In this document: in pieces, positions 8,272 to 17,463 of the stretch
Position numbering within the stretch: position 1 is the first letter of the stretch
Layout of the letters: the number at the start of each line of letters is the position of its first letter
From: Gemmatimonas phototrophica
Lineage (GTDB): Bacteria > Latescibacterota > UBA2968 > UBA8231
Length of the DNA stretch: 64,000 nt
NCBI GenBank assembly: GCA_945861755.1
Contig: CAMAVQ010000001.1
Location: 41,308 to 105,307, forward strand
Direction of reading: 5' to 3'
The notes under the pieces: model-generated
What the model was told of the DNA's origin: nothing
The model's database searches: none
What the model saw: only the letters and a program-made list of their open reading frames with translations
Program-made: the position numbers and the translations under genes

Positions 8272-9392
8272 GGTTCTGCGTCTTCAGCAGCGATCCGCTT
8301 TATAAGTACCACCAGAAGGGCGAGATCAAACCCCGCTATTGGAACCCCGAAGAGATCTTCGACGAGGTTTGTGTTTTCAGTTTCTGCGACCAGGACATCG
8401 AACCAGCAAAGGTCCAGGCCCTGGTCGGCAGGGCGCGGCTGCGCATCGTCCCGCTGGGTTATCCCAGTCCCTGGCGTCTGTGGGGCCAGCGCCGGCGGGC
8501 GGTGGAGGTGCTGCGCGACTGGCAGCCCGATCTGGTCAGGGTCCACAATCCCTGGCACGCCGGCTTCGTCGGGGTGGGGGCAGCCAGGCAGCTGGGGATT
8601 CCGGTGTTGCTCTCCCTCCATACCCACTATGTAGCGCGCCGCCGCTGGGAGCGGCGCTGGCTGCTGGAGGCGCTGCGCCTGTTCGAGCATTATTCGATCC
8701 GGCGGGCCGACTGTGTTTTGTGCGTCAGCGAGTACCTGACCGCTTATGCTCATCAACTGGGGGCGCGCCAGGTCGAGGTTATCTACAACCGAGTATACGC
8801 CGAGCAGTTTGCGGTGAAACGACGGCCCATGCCGGTACGCCCGGTGATCCTGTCGGTGGGCCGGCTCGACCCGCCCAAGGACCAGGCCTGCCTGATCCGG
8901 GCCATCGGCGACTTGGATGTAGAGTTGTTGTTGGTGGGGGACGGGGTCAACCGCCGGGATCTGGAGCAGTTGGCCAGCCGCTTGGGCCTGGCGGATCGGG
9001 TCCACTTTGCCGGCGCAGTGCCCCACGAAGGGATCCAGGCGTATTACGCCAGGGCCGATATCTTCGCCATGGCCACCCATTACGAGGGGTTCTGCATTCC
9101 GGTGCTCGAGGCGATGGCCGCCGGCCTGCCGGTGGTGGTCGGCCAAACGGCCCCCTTGCCCGAGATCCTGGGGGATACTGGCCTGACCGTGCCCCACGAC
9201 CCGGAGTGTTTCAACCGGGCTTTTGCCCAACTCATCGCCGATCCGGGCACTGCCCTGGAACTGGGAAGGTTGGCCAGATCCCGGGCTGAGAAACTAGATG
9301 GAAAAGAGATGGAACGCCGGGAGGCGGCGCTGTATCAGAAATTGATCTCGCGTCGGTCCGCTGTATTGCTAGGCACTCTATTTGCTCGATAG
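8268..9392 (+). CDS. GT4 family glycosyltransferase
   Basis: This 374-residue GT-B enzyme carries the glycos_transf_1 signature. VILSVGRLDPPKDQ opens the C-terminal domain, VHFAGAVPHEGIQAYY follows, and HYEGFCIPVLEAMAAGLPVV includes the EX7E-type donor-binding region. The start at 8268 overlaps the deacetylase stop by ATGA; an upstream in-frame ATG at 8010 would be buried inside that gene. It probably adds one sugar in repeat-unit assembly. It is the last gene before a 102-nt gap that holds a short hairpin. Confidence 0.82.
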   Translation: MRFCVFSSDPLYKYHQKGEIKPRYWNPEEIFDEVCVFSFCDQDIEPAKVQALVGRARLRIVPLGYPSPWRLWGQRRRAVEVLRDWQPDLVRVHNPWHAGFVGVGAARQLGIPVLLSLHTHYVARRRWERRWLLEALRLFEHYSIRRADCVLCVSEYLTAYAHQLGARQVEVIYNRVYAEQFAVKRRPMPVRPVILSVGRLDPPKDQACLIRAIGDLDVELLLVGDGVNRRDLEQLASRLGLADRVHFAGAVPHEGIQAYYARADIFAMATHYEGFCIPVLEAMAAGLPVVVGQTAPLPEILGDTGLTVPHDPECFNRAFAQLIADPGTALELGRLARSRAEKLDGKEMERREAALYQKLISRRSAVLLGTLFAR

Positions 9393-9396
9393 CTAC

Positions 9397-9416
9397 TTTG
9401 CCCCTGAGTGGGCAAA
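9397..9416 (+). other. Small inverted repeat in the 9393-9494 gap
   Basis: The arms TTTGCCC (9397-9403) and GGGCAAA (9410-9416) form a 7-bp stem around a 6-nt loop just after the glycosyltransferase stop. No T-run follows on the + strand, so it is not a clear intrinsic terminator. It could stabilise mRNA or attenuate transcription. Nothing else convincing is visible in this 102-nt gap except a weak ribosome-binding site near its end. Confidence 0.35.
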
Positions 9417-9494
9417 AAGCGCTGCGTTGTCGATATAGTGGGTACCAGGCAGCGGAAATATCTTCCGGCATGTATCTTTCACGAGAGACCTCAT

Positions 9495-10928
9495 ATGAGT
9501 AGAATAGCCGTTTTAGGTGGAGGAATCACCGGCCTGACCTGCGCCTGCCAGCTGGCGCAAGCCGGGCACGAGGTGATTATCTATGAGAAAGCCGCCCACA
9601 CTGGAGGGTTGGCCGGTTCGCTGGTACGCGGGGAGTTCATCTTTGATTTTGGCCCTCACGAGTTCTGCACCGAGAACCCCACGCTGATGGCCCTGCTCGA
9701 AGATCTGCTGGGGGATGATCTGCTGGTGCGAGAGAAACATGCCGCCCAGTTCTTCAACGGGCGATTCATCGACTATCCGCTTTCTCCGCTGCATGTGATC
9801 CAACAGTTGCGCCCGGCGCTGGTGGCCAAGATCCTCAGCGAGGTGGTGCTAGAGCGCTTCAAGAGTCTGGTGTGGAGCAGCAGCGATCATTCTTTCGAAC
9901 GGTGGGTGGCCAGTCGTTTTGGCCCCACCCTCTATGAGACCTACTTCAAGCCCTTCACGCAAAAGGTCTGGGGCATAGATCCAGACCACCTGGATCCGCG
10001 CACCGCCTCGCACCGCATTGCCTTCAATTCGATCTTCGACTATGTGATCAAGACCTTTTCCTATTTCTTTTTTCACCGGAACGACTTCTCCTCCATCCAT
10101 TCGCCGCTGAAGGACAAGTTCTACTACAGTCGGCGGGGGATCGGGACCCTGACCCAGAGCCTGGCGGCGCGCTGCCTGGAACTAGGGGTGGAATTCCGCT
10201 GCGGATACCAGGTCGATCGCATCGATCAGCAGGAGGGCCAGGCCAAGGCTCTGCACTTCACCAATGGGGAGACGGTCCGCGATTTCGACTACGCCGTCAG
10301 CACCATACCCTTGTCGCTCTTGCTGGGCAGCCTGGGCCATCCGGTCCGGGAATTGCCGATCAAGTTCCGCAGCATGGTCTTTGTCTTTCTAGAATTGCCC
10401 CGCGCGCAGATGACCCCGTATTCGTGGATCTACTACCCAGATCCGGAAGTCATCTTCCAGCGCTCGACCGACTTTGCCCTCCTGGACGCGGGCATGTGCC
10501 CGGCCGGGCAGACCGGCATCTGCCTGGAGATCTCTTGTTTCCCCGAGGATGAGGTCTGGTCCTGGCGGGACGAGCAGGTGCTGGCCAGGGTGCGCCGCGA
10601 TCTGGAGCAGGTGGGCGCTCTGCCCGAGAGTGTGCCCTGCAAAGGACATGTGGTCCGCAAGCAGTTCATCTATCCCATCCAGGTGACCGGGTACCTCGAG
10701 ATTGTCCAGGAATTGCTCAAGCCGGTGCAGCAGATCAGCAACCTGGTTACCACTGGTCGTCAGGGTCTCTACAAATATTGTAATATGAACGAGTGTATGG
10801 AGATGGCCATCGACGTGGCCGACCAGATCGAGGCGGAGGTGGGCCAGTTCAGTTACGACCTCAACTCGAACTGGCGAGGCGCCGGCCTGGAGCAGGAGCG
10901 GGTGATTCGGGCCGAGGGTACTGGCTGA
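9495..10928 (+). CDS. FAD/NAD(P)-dependent oxidoreductase, amine oxidase/UDP-galactopyranose mutase-like
   Basis: This 477-residue protein starts with a dinucleotide-binding motif (IAVLGGGITGLTCACQL) and a following acidic residue (IIYEKAAHTGGLAGS), typical of the amine-oxidase/protoporphyrinogen-oxidase fold. Such genes in glycan loci often encode UDP-galactopyranose mutase-like or sugar-oxidising enzymes. Conserved aromatic stretches (YETYFKPFTQKVWGI, FYYSRRGIGTL) fit that group. The start at 9495 is preceded by GAGAGACC; an in-frame ATG at 9408 is possible but lies over the hairpin. Whether it acts on a nucleotide sugar or a lipid-linked sugar cannot be decided here. Confidence 0.72.
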   Translation: MSRIAVLGGGITGLTCACQLAQAGHEVIIYEKAAHTGGLAGSLVRGEFIFDFGPHEFCTENPTLMALLEDLLGDDLLVREKHAAQFFNGRFIDYPLSPLHVIQQLRPALVAKILSEVVLERFKSLVWSSSDHSFERWVASRFGPTLYETYFKPFTQKVWGIDPDHLDPRTASHRIAFNSIFDYVIKTFSYFFFHRNDFSSIHSPLKDKFYYSRRGIGTLTQSLAARCLELGVEFRCGYQVDRIDQQEGQAKALHFTNGETVRDFDYAVSTIPLSLLLGSLGHPVRELPIKFRSMVFVFLELPRAQMTPYSWIYYPDPEVIFQRSTDFALLDAGMCPAGQTGICLEISCFPEDEVWSWRDEQVLARVRRDLEQVGALPESVPCKGHVVRKQFIYPIQVTGYLEIVQELLKPVQQISNLVTTGRQGLYKYCNMNECMEMAIDVADQIEAEVGQFSYDLNSNWRGAGLEQERVIRAEGTG

Positions 10929-10948
10929 GCTGATGGATGGAGCGGGGC

Positions 10949-12433
10949 ATGGACCAGCAACAGACTAAGCTCCTTCCCGCGCTGCAGGGTGGGAATGGGC
11001 GGCTTCCTGCCCTGGTCCTGGGCGCCCTGGTACTGCGCCTCAGTTTTGGCATGCCCTACTATCTGCCTGGCGACAGCCTCAACTACCTCAACGGGGTCAA
11101 GGCATTCGGTTGTCTGGAACTGGCCAATACCATGCACATCACCCGGTTGGGCATGGTGGGGCCTTTGGCGCTTTTGGAGTGGCTGACCCGCGGCGTACAT
11201 CCGCTTTTGCAGCTTTTTCCGCTGGTCTGTTCGTTGGCCATGGTGGTATTGGTTTACCACCTCGCCCGCGTTTGGGCCGGGGAAACGGCGGCCTTGCTGG
11301 CCGGTGGTCTGATGGCGCTGGTGCCCATGGAGATCGTCTACGGCACGGTGCTGCTGCCCGATACACCGCTCAGCTTTTGGGCCCTGATGGCCTTCTGGTT
11401 GCTGGTCCGGGCGACTGGCCCGCGCCAAGTGCTGGGGGCGGGAATCTGTCTGGGGCTGGCCTACACCTGCAAAGAGACGGCGCTCTTTTTTGCGATTCCA
11501 GCGCTGGCCCAGGCGTACGCCCGCCGGCGGAGCATACCCGATGCCGCCTGCCTGGTCGGCGGCCTGGCAGCGGTAGTAGTGTTGGAGGTGGCGCTCTTAT
11601 GGGTGTTGTTGGGAGAGCCGCACCTGCGTGTCCTCCAGACCGTGGGTTTTGCCTATGGGAGCAAGGGCCAGTTCACCGGCGTTGAGCACACCTGGCAGTG
11701 GTGGCTGCAGCAGGTGTGGCTGAAGCTGGGGGCGCTGTTCTGGGGGGGCCATCTGCCCACCGCCGCCTTGCTGCTGGGCCTGCCCCACCTGCTGGTGCTG
11801 GCCCTGGTCCGCCATTGGCGCGCCAAGCTTAGCCTGGCCTGGTGGCCGGCCCTCTGGCTGGTGGTGTGGTGGGGGCAACAGCTGGCCCTGTCGACGATTG
11901 AACCCGAACCCCGGTATCTCCAGGCGGGCCTGCCTTATGCGGCCCTGCTCATCGCCCTGGCAATCGCCCCCTGGTGGGATCAATGGCAGGCCGGCATCCG
12001 TTGGGCCCTGGTAGTGCCGGCCCTGGTCCTGGTCGTGACGGGGGCGGGTTTTTTCAAGCTCTCCTTTGCCCCACGGGCAGCAGCCACCGAAGTGCTCTAC
12101 GAAAGGCTGCACACCCTTGCCGGGCAGGAGCCTCAGACGGTGGTGGGGGGGCCGTCGGAGTACGTTTTGCGCCTGGCCGAATATGCGGGCTTGACGACCA
12201 CCCTTTCCCAGCCGGATCTGCCCATTACCCACTGGGCCAGGTTGAGCAGCGGCTACTCCAAGGAGGAAGCGCAGGGCTCTCCGCCCGCTGGCATGAAGGC
12301 CTGCATGCAGGAACAGTTTGCGCTTCTTTTTCCTCAGCTGTATCAACGTTTAGGGGCCGTGCCGGCCCTAGGACTCAGTTCAACTGCAGAACTCTACTGC
12401 CTCAGCCTGCCCCCTCTTACGACCGCCAGATGA
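10949..12433 (+). CDS. GT39-like (PMT/ArnT) membrane glycosyltransferase
   Basis: This protein of about 494 residues has 10 or more hydrophobic segments. Its first periplasmic loop contains YLPGDSLNYLNG, with an Asp in the position of the GT-C catalytic acid, and LLPDTPLSFW and CKETALFF segments are typical of the PMT_2 family. It would use a polyprenyl-phosphate sugar donor on the periplasmic side. The start is set at 10949 because GGAG lies about 6 nt upstream; an in-frame ATG at 10937 would add four residues. The C-terminal 100 residues are mostly soluble. Confidence 0.72.
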   Translation: MDQQQTKLLPALQGGNGRLPALVLGALVLRLSFGMPYYLPGDSLNYLNGVKAFGCLELANTMHITRLGMVGPLALLEWLTRGVHPLLQLFPLVCSLAMVVLVYHLARVWAGETAALLAGGLMALVPMEIVYGTVLLPDTPLSFWALMAFWLLVRATGPRQVLGAGICLGLAYTCKETALFFAIPALAQAYARRRSIPDAACLVGGLAAVVVLEVALLWVLLGEPHLRVLQTVGFAYGSKGQFTGVEHTWQWWLQQVWLKLGALFWGGHLPTAALLLGLPHLLVLALVRHWRAKLSLAWWPALWLVVWWGQQLALSTIEPEPRYLQAGLPYAALLIALAIAPWWDQWQAGIRWALVVPALVLVVTGAGFFKLSFAPRAAATEVLYERLHTLAGQEPQTVVGGPSEYVLRLAEYAGLTTTLSQPDLPITHWARLSSGYSKEEAQGSPPAGMKACMQEQFALLFPQLYQRLGAVPALGLSSTAELYCLSLPPLTTAR

Positions 12434-12440
12434 GCCGGCT

Positions 12441-13496
12441 ATGCGCTTCAGTGTGATCGTGCCCTGCTACAACGCCCAGAGCACCCTGGCCCGCTGTCTG
12501 GACAGCCTCTTTGCCCAAGGGGTGGCCCGCGAGGAATACGAGGTGATCGTGGTGGACGACGGCTCCACGGATCAGAGCCTGCAGATCGTCTCCGGTTATA
12601 CATGCCAGTTGTTAGGCAACCCCCGCAATATGGGGCCTGGGGTGGCGCGCAACCTGGGGGCCGCCAGGGCTCAGGGGGAGATCCTGGTCTTCATCGATTC
12701 GGACTGCATCGCCCCGCCGGATTGGCTGGCTGGCATCGGGAGGCATTTTGCGGGGGACCTGGTACAGGCGGTGTGGGGGGGGTACTGTGGTTCTGCGGGG
12801 GATTCGGTGGTCGAGCGCTTCGCCTTTCTGGAGTGCCTCTACCGGCAGACGGCCCTGGAGTTCCACCTCGAACTGAGCAGCACCTCGAATTTTGCCTGCC
12901 GGAAGAGCGCCTTTGCGCGCATCGGCGGATTCCCCCAGTACGCGCTGTGGTGGAATGATCCTCAGGAGAAGCCTTTCTGGGGAAATGAAGATATGGATGT
13001 CGCCTATCTCCTTTACCGAATTTTTCCGCAAGGCATGGTGTGGGACCGCGAAAACGGGGTGGTCCACCATTTCCGGCCCAGCGGGTGGAAGTACTGCCGG
13101 CAGCAAGCCTTCTTCGCCTCGGCCTCGGTGGTTTCGTACGCAGTCTTTCCCGACCTGCGCAAGGCCGGCAATGCAGCGGGTCGCCACAGCGTCCTGGCCC
13201 AACTCTTGAGCACCGTGCCGCTGGGGCTGCTGCTCTTGGCGGGGCAGTGGCCAGTACTGCTGGCCGGGCCACTGCTGAGCTTGTTGGCGGTGCCCCTGTT
13301 GAACAGACAGTTTCTCAAACTGGCGCAAAAACACGAAGGGCGATTTTTCTATCTGTTACTCTTTGCCGCCTACTTACTGGCGCGCAATCTGGCCTGGGCA
13401 GCGGGATGCCTGCGTGGGATGGTGTGGGGAATAGGTGGATTGGTGGGCAGGATGAGCAAGCGTATCACCCTGATGGAATCCTCCTCTCTGAGGTGA
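12441..13496 (+). CDS. GT2 family glycosyltransferase
   Basis: This 351-residue GT-A enzyme has VIVPCYNAQSTLARC at the N-terminus, VIVVDDGSTDQS as the nucleotide-binding loop and FIDSDCIAPPDW as the DxD-type metal motif. EDMDVAYLL is the ED catalytic-base region. The last 100 residues hold two to three hydrophobic segments that would anchor it to the inner membrane. It starts 7 nt after the preceding stop. Role: sugar transfer to a lipid-linked intermediate; donor unknown. Confidence 0.85.
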   Translation: MRFSVIVPCYNAQSTLARCLDSLFAQGVAREEYEVIVVDDGSTDQSLQIVSGYTCQLLGNPRNMGPGVARNLGAARAQGEILVFIDSDCIAPPDWLAGIGRHFAGDLVQAVWGGYCGSAGDSVVERFAFLECLYRQTALEFHLELSSTSNFACRKSAFARIGGFPQYALWWNDPQEKPFWGNEDMDVAYLLYRIFPQGMVWDRENGVVHHFRPSGWKYCRQQAFFASASVVSYAVFPDLRKAGNAAGRHSVLAQLLSTVPLGLLLLAGQWPVLLAGPLLSLLAVPLLNRQFLKLAQKHEGRFFYLLLFAAYLLARNLAWAAGCLRGMVWGIGGLVGRMSKRITLMESSSLR

Positions 13497-13513
13497 AAGG
13501 GGACAGTTGATTC

Positions 13514-14764
13514 ATGGCCGCGAGCCGCAATGTTTTTCTCAAGGGGTGGCAGAGTTGCATGAAATGGTTGGATGTGGCCGCCCAGATGCTGGTTGGGTTG
13601 TTCTGGGCCCCCCATGCCTATCTCATCTTCTTTGTCACAGCCCGGTGCAACGCCCGCTGCAGCTTCTGCTTCTACTGGGAGGAGATCGAGAATTCTTCCA
13701 AACGCAAAGAGTTGAGCCTGGAGGAAATAGCGCAACTGGCTAAAAAACTCAAACACCTGCTCTACCTTTCCATCGGCGGCGGCGAACCTTTCCTGCGCGC
13801 CGATCTGGCGGATCTAGTCGGGCTCTTCTACCGCCATTGCCGTACCCGCTTTGTCAATATCACCACCAACGGCCTGCAGCCAGAGCGCACCGCAGCACTG
13901 GTAGAACGCATGCTGGTCGAGAACCCCCACCTCAATCTTAAATTGAGTATCAGTCTGGACGCGCTCGGAGAGAAACACGACCAGCTCCGCAAGGTGCCGG
14001 GGAATTTCAAGAAGATTTTGGAGACCCATCACCGTCTTTGCCAACTGCGCGAACGCCATCGCTTTTTTGGCCTCAATATCGCCACTACCTTTTCAAAGTT
14101 TAACGAGGACGAGATCGAAGAACTGATCGACTTTGTCGATGAAAAGCTCGATGTCAATGACCACACCCTGACCTTTATTCGCGGCGAGGCCAAGGACCGG
14201 CAGGCCTTGGATGCCTCGATTGGAAAATATAAAAAGGCCATCTCCTACCTGGATATCAAACACCGGCCGGACAAGCTGGTGTTCCAGCTGCTGCACAATG
14301 TCCTCCGCCTGATGTTTAAGATCAACATCGACACCCTGGAGCAGGACCGGATGATTGTGCCCTGTGTCGCCGGTGGCAAGATGATCACCCTCGACGACCA
14401 GGGGGTGGTCAAGCCCTGCGAGATGCTGCAGCAGATCCACCACAGCGACCGGTTCAACATCGGGGATGTGCGCACGGCGGACTACGATATCCCGGCGGTG
14501 ATGAAGACCCTCAAGGCCCGCGAGGTGCGAGCCTGGATAAAGGATACCAAATGCCATTGCACCTTTGAATGTGCCAATATGGCCAATGTGGTTTTTAATA
14601 CCCGGTCCTGGCCACGGGTGGTGGCCGAATTCTTCCGCAAGAGAGAGGTGCCTGTGACTCAAGGCCTCAAACCATCCTCGGGCAGCACAGTGTCGGCGGG
14701 TATGAAGGGCAGTGGGGTACGCGGCGAAGACCAGGTGCCGGCAGAACACGCGACAGTGCGCTAG
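13514..14764 (+). CDS. Radical SAM/SPASM domain protein
   Basis: This 416-residue protein carries the radical SAM motif CNARCSFC (Cys45, Cys49, Cys52), then SIGGGEPF and a SISLDALGEKHD strand. A C-terminal SPASM-like region has Cys in VPCVAGG, KPCEML and the CHCTFEC segment, likely ligands of auxiliary clusters. The last 45 residues are low-complexity and may be disordered. It starts 17 nt after the GT2 stop. It differs clearly in sequence from the other two radical SAM/SPASM proteins here, so they probably do not have the same substrate. Confidence 0.82.
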   Translation: MAASRNVFLKGWQSCMKWLDVAAQMLVGLFWAPHAYLIFFVTARCNARCSFCFYWEEIENSSKRKELSLEEIAQLAKKLKHLLYLSIGGGEPFLRADLADLVGLFYRHCRTRFVNITTNGLQPERTAALVERMLVENPHLNLKLSISLDALGEKHDQLRKVPGNFKKILETHHRLCQLRERHRFFGLNIATTFSKFNEDEIEELIDFVDEKLDVNDHTLTFIRGEAKDRQALDASIGKYKKAISYLDIKHRPDKLVFQLLHNVLRLMFKINIDTLEQDRMIVPCVAGGKMITLDDQGVVKPCEMLQQIHHSDRFNIGDVRTADYDIPAVMKTLKAREVRAWIKDTKCHCTFECANMANVVFNTRSWPRVVAEFFRKREVPVTQGLKPSSGSTVSAGMKGSGVRGEDQVPAEHATVR

Positions 14765-14771
14765 GAGCAGC

Positions 14772-15386
14772 ATGGAGAACCAGGTGGGGCAGCGAATGAA
14801 AACCGGCCTGGTATACCGGGCTCCGGCTGTCTACAACCTGGTGCTGTGGGGGTTGTACCGGGGTCGGCCGCGCGACCGTTTTTTGGCTGTCAGTCAGGAA
14901 GTGGAGGCCGGCGACACCGTGGTGGACCTGTGTGCCGGCACCTCCCTGCTCTACGAAACGCTGGCTGGGCGGGCAAAACACTACCAGGCCTTTGATCTGA
15001 ACGAGCGTTTCGTCGCCGCCATGGGCCGCCAGGGCATCGAGGCCCACTGCTGCGATGTGGGCACGCTGGAGATTCCCGCCGCCGATGTGGTCACCATGTC
15101 TTCGGCCCTTTACCATTTTCACCCCCATTGCCTGGAGCTGCTCGAACGCATGCGGGCGAGCGCCCGCAAGAAGGTGGTGGTGGTCGAACCGGTGCGCAAC
15201 AACGCCAACTCGGCGCTGCCCCTTTGGGGAGCGTTTGCCCGCTGGGCCAGCAGAGTGGGCGACAATCCGGTGGACTTCCATTTCACCCCCGAGAGTCTCA
15301 CCCGCCTGCTCGATCAGCTGCCAGGTCCGAAGCGGATGGAGTTGATCTGCAAGGGGCGGGATGCGCGGATCGTCCTGGAGAACTAA
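14772..15386 (+). CDS. Class I SAM methyltransferase-like protein
   Basis: This 204-residue protein has a SAM-binding motif with an unusual Cys/Thr loop (TVVDLCAGTSLLYETL) and an acidic AFDLNERF strand. The MSSALYHFHPHC segment occupies the active-site loop. AGGAG lies 4-7 nt before the ATG at 14772. It is short for the class and lacks a clear C-terminal substrate domain. It probably methylates a sugar hydroxyl or carboxyl group, but no substrate clue is visible. It lies between a radical SAM gene and an aminotransferase gene. Confidence 0.7.
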   Translation: MENQVGQRMKTGLVYRAPAVYNLVLWGLYRGRPRDRFLAVSQEVEAGDTVVDLCAGTSLLYETLAGRAKHYQAFDLNERFVAAMGRQGIEAHCCDVGTLEIPAADVVTMSSALYHFHPHCLELLERMRASARKKVVVVEPVRNNANSALPLWGAFARWASRVGDNPVDFHFTPESLTRLLDQLPGPKRMELICKGRDARIVLEN

Positions 15387-15392
15387 CGCGAT

Positions 15393-16544
15393 ATGCGAGA
15401 TGACTTCCTAGTATTCGGCGCGCCATATATCGGAGAAGAGGAAATCGCCGAGGTGGTGGCGACCCTCCGCTCGGGATGGATTGGGACCGGGCCCAAGGTG
15501 GGCCTCTTCGAGCAGGCCTTCCGCGAGTACGTCGGGGCGGAGTGCGCGGTAGCGGTCAATTCCTGTACCGCAGCCCTGCATCTGTCCTTGCTGGTCTCCA
15601 GGGTGGGACCGGGGGACGAAGTGATCACCACTCCCATGACCTTCTGCGCCACGGCCAATGCCATCGCCCATACCGGCGCCAAACCGGTCTTCGTCGACAT
15701 CGACCGGCGCACCCTCAACATTGACCCCGAGCGCATCGAAGCGGCGATCACCAGCCGCACCCGCGCCATCGTTCCGGTCCACTTTGCCGGCCGTCCCTGC
15801 GCCATGGATCACCTCCAGGCCTTGGCCCAGCGCCGTGGGCTGACCCTCATTGAGGATGCGGCCCACGCCATCGAAAGCTGGTCGACAGTGGGCAAGATCG
15901 GCGCCGTGGGGGATCTCACCTGCTTCAGTTTCTACGTCACCAAGAACGTCGTGACCGCCGAAGGCGGAATGATCACCACCAACCGGCGCGACTGGGCCGA
16001 GCAACTCAAGGTCTACGCCCTGCACGGCATGACCCACGACGCGTGGAAGCGTTATTCGGACGAAGGCTACAAGCATTACGCGGTGGAACTGGCTGGTTTC
16101 AAGTACAACATGACCGACATCCAGGCTTCGCTGGGCATCCCTCAGCTCAAGAGGGTCGAGGCCAACCTGCAGCGCCGGGTGCAGATCTGGGAGCGGTATG
16201 ACCGAGCATTTGAGGACCTGCCCCTGATCACCCCCGCACCTCCCGAAGTCGGTACCGTACACGCGCGGCATCTCTACACGGTATTGGTGGACCGCGAACA
16301 GGTGGGGATCACGCGCGACGAGTTTGTCAGTCGGCTGCACCGGCTCAGGATCGGTAGCGGCATCCACTATGTGGCGGTGCACCTGCAGCCGTACTATCAG
16401 CGAACCTGGGACTACCGCCGGGGCGACTTCCCCGAGGCTGAATACATCTCCGACCGCACCCTTTCCCTCCCACTGGGGGTGAAGATGACCGACCAGGATG
16501 TCGAGGACGTGATCGAAGCCGTGCGCAGTCTGGCCGGCGCCTGA
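15393..16544 (+). CDS. DegT/DnrJ/EryC1/StrS sugar aminotransferase
   Basis: This 383-residue PLP enzyme carries the family landmarks: SGWIGTGPKVGLFEQAF near the N-terminus, NSCTAALHLSL for cofactor phosphate binding, LIEDAAHAI with Asp155, and SFYVTKNVVTAEGGM with the Schiff-base Lys184. It would transaminate a nucleotide-linked keto-sugar to an amino sugar, for example a 3- or 4-amino-deoxy sugar. It starts 6 nt after the methyltransferase stop. It is the last gene before a 248-nt promoter-like gap, so it probably ends the first operon. Confidence 0.9.
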   Translation: MRDDFLVFGAPYIGEEEIAEVVATLRSGWIGTGPKVGLFEQAFREYVGAECAVAVNSCTAALHLSLLVSRVGPGDEVITTPMTFCATANAIAHTGAKPVFVDIDRRTLNIDPERIEAAITSRTRAIVPVHFAGRPCAMDHLQALAQRRGLTLIEDAAHAIESWSTVGKIGAVGDLTCFSFYVTKNVVTAEGGMITTNRRDWAEQLKVYALHGMTHDAWKRYSDEGYKHYAVELAGFKYNMTDIQASLGIPQLKRVEANLQRRVQIWERYDRAFEDLPLITPAPPEVGTVHARHLYTVLVDREQVGITRDEFVSRLHRLRIGSGIHYVAVHLQPYYQRTWDYRRGDFPEAEYISDRTLSLPLGVKMTDQDVEDVIEAVRSLAGA

Positions 16545-16568
16545 ACTGGCGGCCTTCCCCTGATCCTC

Positions 16569-16590
16569 CCTTGATATATCAGCCTCAAGG
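16569..16590 (+). other. Palindromic hairpin upstream of a promoter-like element
   Basis: The arms CCTTGA (16569-16574) and TCAAGG (16585-16590) flank a loop that itself contains the last part of the perfect 10-nt palindrome TGATATATCA (16572-16581). No T-tract follows, so it is a weak terminator candidate at best. The A/T palindrome could equally be an operator. It lies just before the sigma-54-like element at 16595. Confidence 0.35.
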
Positions 16591-16594
16591 CAGG

Positions 16595-16612
16595 CTGGGT
16601 ATCCTTTTTGCT
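16595..16612 (+). promoter_or_regulatory. Sigma-54-like promoter element, copy A
   Basis: CTGGGTATCCTTTTTGCT contains a GG (16598-16599) and a GC (16610-16611) separated by 10 nt, the -24/-12 spacing of RpoN promoters, with TTTTTGC at the -12 side. The T before GG in the consensus is G here, and CAC reads TAT, so the match is partial. The identical 18 bases recur at 18167-18184, also in an intergenic gap, which supports a regulatory role. It would drive the APS-kinase-like gene at 16793. Confidence 0.5.
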
Positions 16613-16652
16613 GGTCCTTGATCGGGAATCACGGGCTGGCGAGGAATTTGAT

Positions 16653-16679
16653 TTGAAAACAAGAAAAAATGTCGATAAC
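16653..16679 (+). promoter_or_regulatory. Possible sigma-70-type promoter, copy A
   Basis: TTGAAA (16653-16658) and GATAAC (16674-16679) are separated by 15 nt in an unusually A-rich stretch for this genome. The arrangement parallels the stronger copy at 18222-18249, and the two gaps are related over roughly 85 bp. The short spacer makes this copy weaker. It lies 114 nt before the start at 16793. Confidence 0.4.
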
Positions 16680-16792
16680 TAGGGAGGATGGGAAGAATTA
16701 TTTCCCCCTGGGCAGCGGCCGAACAGGCGTGAGCGCGAGTGAATCTGGACCGCCGTTTCCCAGCAATGCCTCTTTTGAGGCGAGGAGCCTGC

Positions 16793-17410
16793 ATGCCACC
16801 TTTTGTCATTTCCATCATCGGCTTGTCGTCCAGCGGCAAAACCACCCTGGGCCGGCGCCTGCACCGCCACCTGGCCGGACTGGCCGTCGAATTGATCGAC
16901 GGAGACAGCATCCGCGACTTCCTCAAGGGGAAGATCGACTACACCCCCGCAGGGCGCCGGTTGTCGGCCTCGGTTCAGACGCTGGTGGCCTGTGCGCTGT
17001 ACAAGCACGGCGTCTCCTCGATCGTCTGCAATATATCTCCTTTTGAGGAGAGCCGGCGTTTCGCCCGCAGTCGCATACCCAACTTCACCGAAGTCTATCT
17101 GGAATGCCCGCTTGAGGTCTGCATGCAGCGGGACCAGATCCTCCACAAGAACGTATACCAGCCTGCCCGCAAAGGGCTGATCCAGGGCGCCAATGTGGTC
17201 GGCCTAGATATCGAATTCGAGGTGCCGTCGGCTGCCGATCTGGTGCTGCCTACCCACGCAGAGAGCGAAGAGGAGAGCTTTTTGCGGCTGCTGGCCTACC
17301 TGGAGCAGCACTGGGTGGGGCCGGTGGCAGGGGAGTCCTGGCGGCAGGAGCAGAAAGCAGGGGGTGAGAGTCGGGATTGTTTCCAGCCCGGCTTTGGTCA
17401 GAACCGTTGA
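16793..17410 (+). CDS. Adenylylsulfate kinase-like protein
   Basis: This 205-residue protein matches the APS-kinase fold: a P-loop (GLSSSGKT, residues 10-17), LIDGDSIRDFL in place of the family LDGDNVR motif, SIVCNISPFEESRRFAR matching the ISP(F/Y) segment, and EVYLECPLEVCMQRD matching the EVFV-PLEVCE segment. True APS kinases phosphorylate APS to PAPS. Relatives in capsule loci phosphorylate nucleotide-activated groups instead. AGGAG precedes the ATG at 16793, so the in-frame ATG at 16739 is less likely. It has its own promoter-like region, and a sulfatase-like gene lies two genes downstream. Confidence 0.75.
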   Translation: MPPFVISIIGLSSSGKTTLGRRLHRHLAGLAVELIDGDSIRDFLKGKIDYTPAGRRLSASVQTLVACALYKHGVSSIVCNISPFEESRRFARSRIPNFTEVYLECPLEVCMQRDQILHKNVYQPARKGLIQGANVVGLDIEFEVPSAADLVLPTHAESEEESFLRLLAYLEQHWVGPVAGESWRQEQKAGGESRDCFQPGFGQNR

Positions 17411-17463
17411 GACAGGGAAGCACCAGGGCTGATGACCAGGCTCTGAGCAGAGAGGAGAGTTAG

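Noticed and set aside
9397..9416. Hairpin as an intrinsic terminator after the GT4 gene
   Set aside because: The stem is only 7 bp and is followed by A residues, not a T-run, on the transcribed strand. It is kept only as an inverted repeat.
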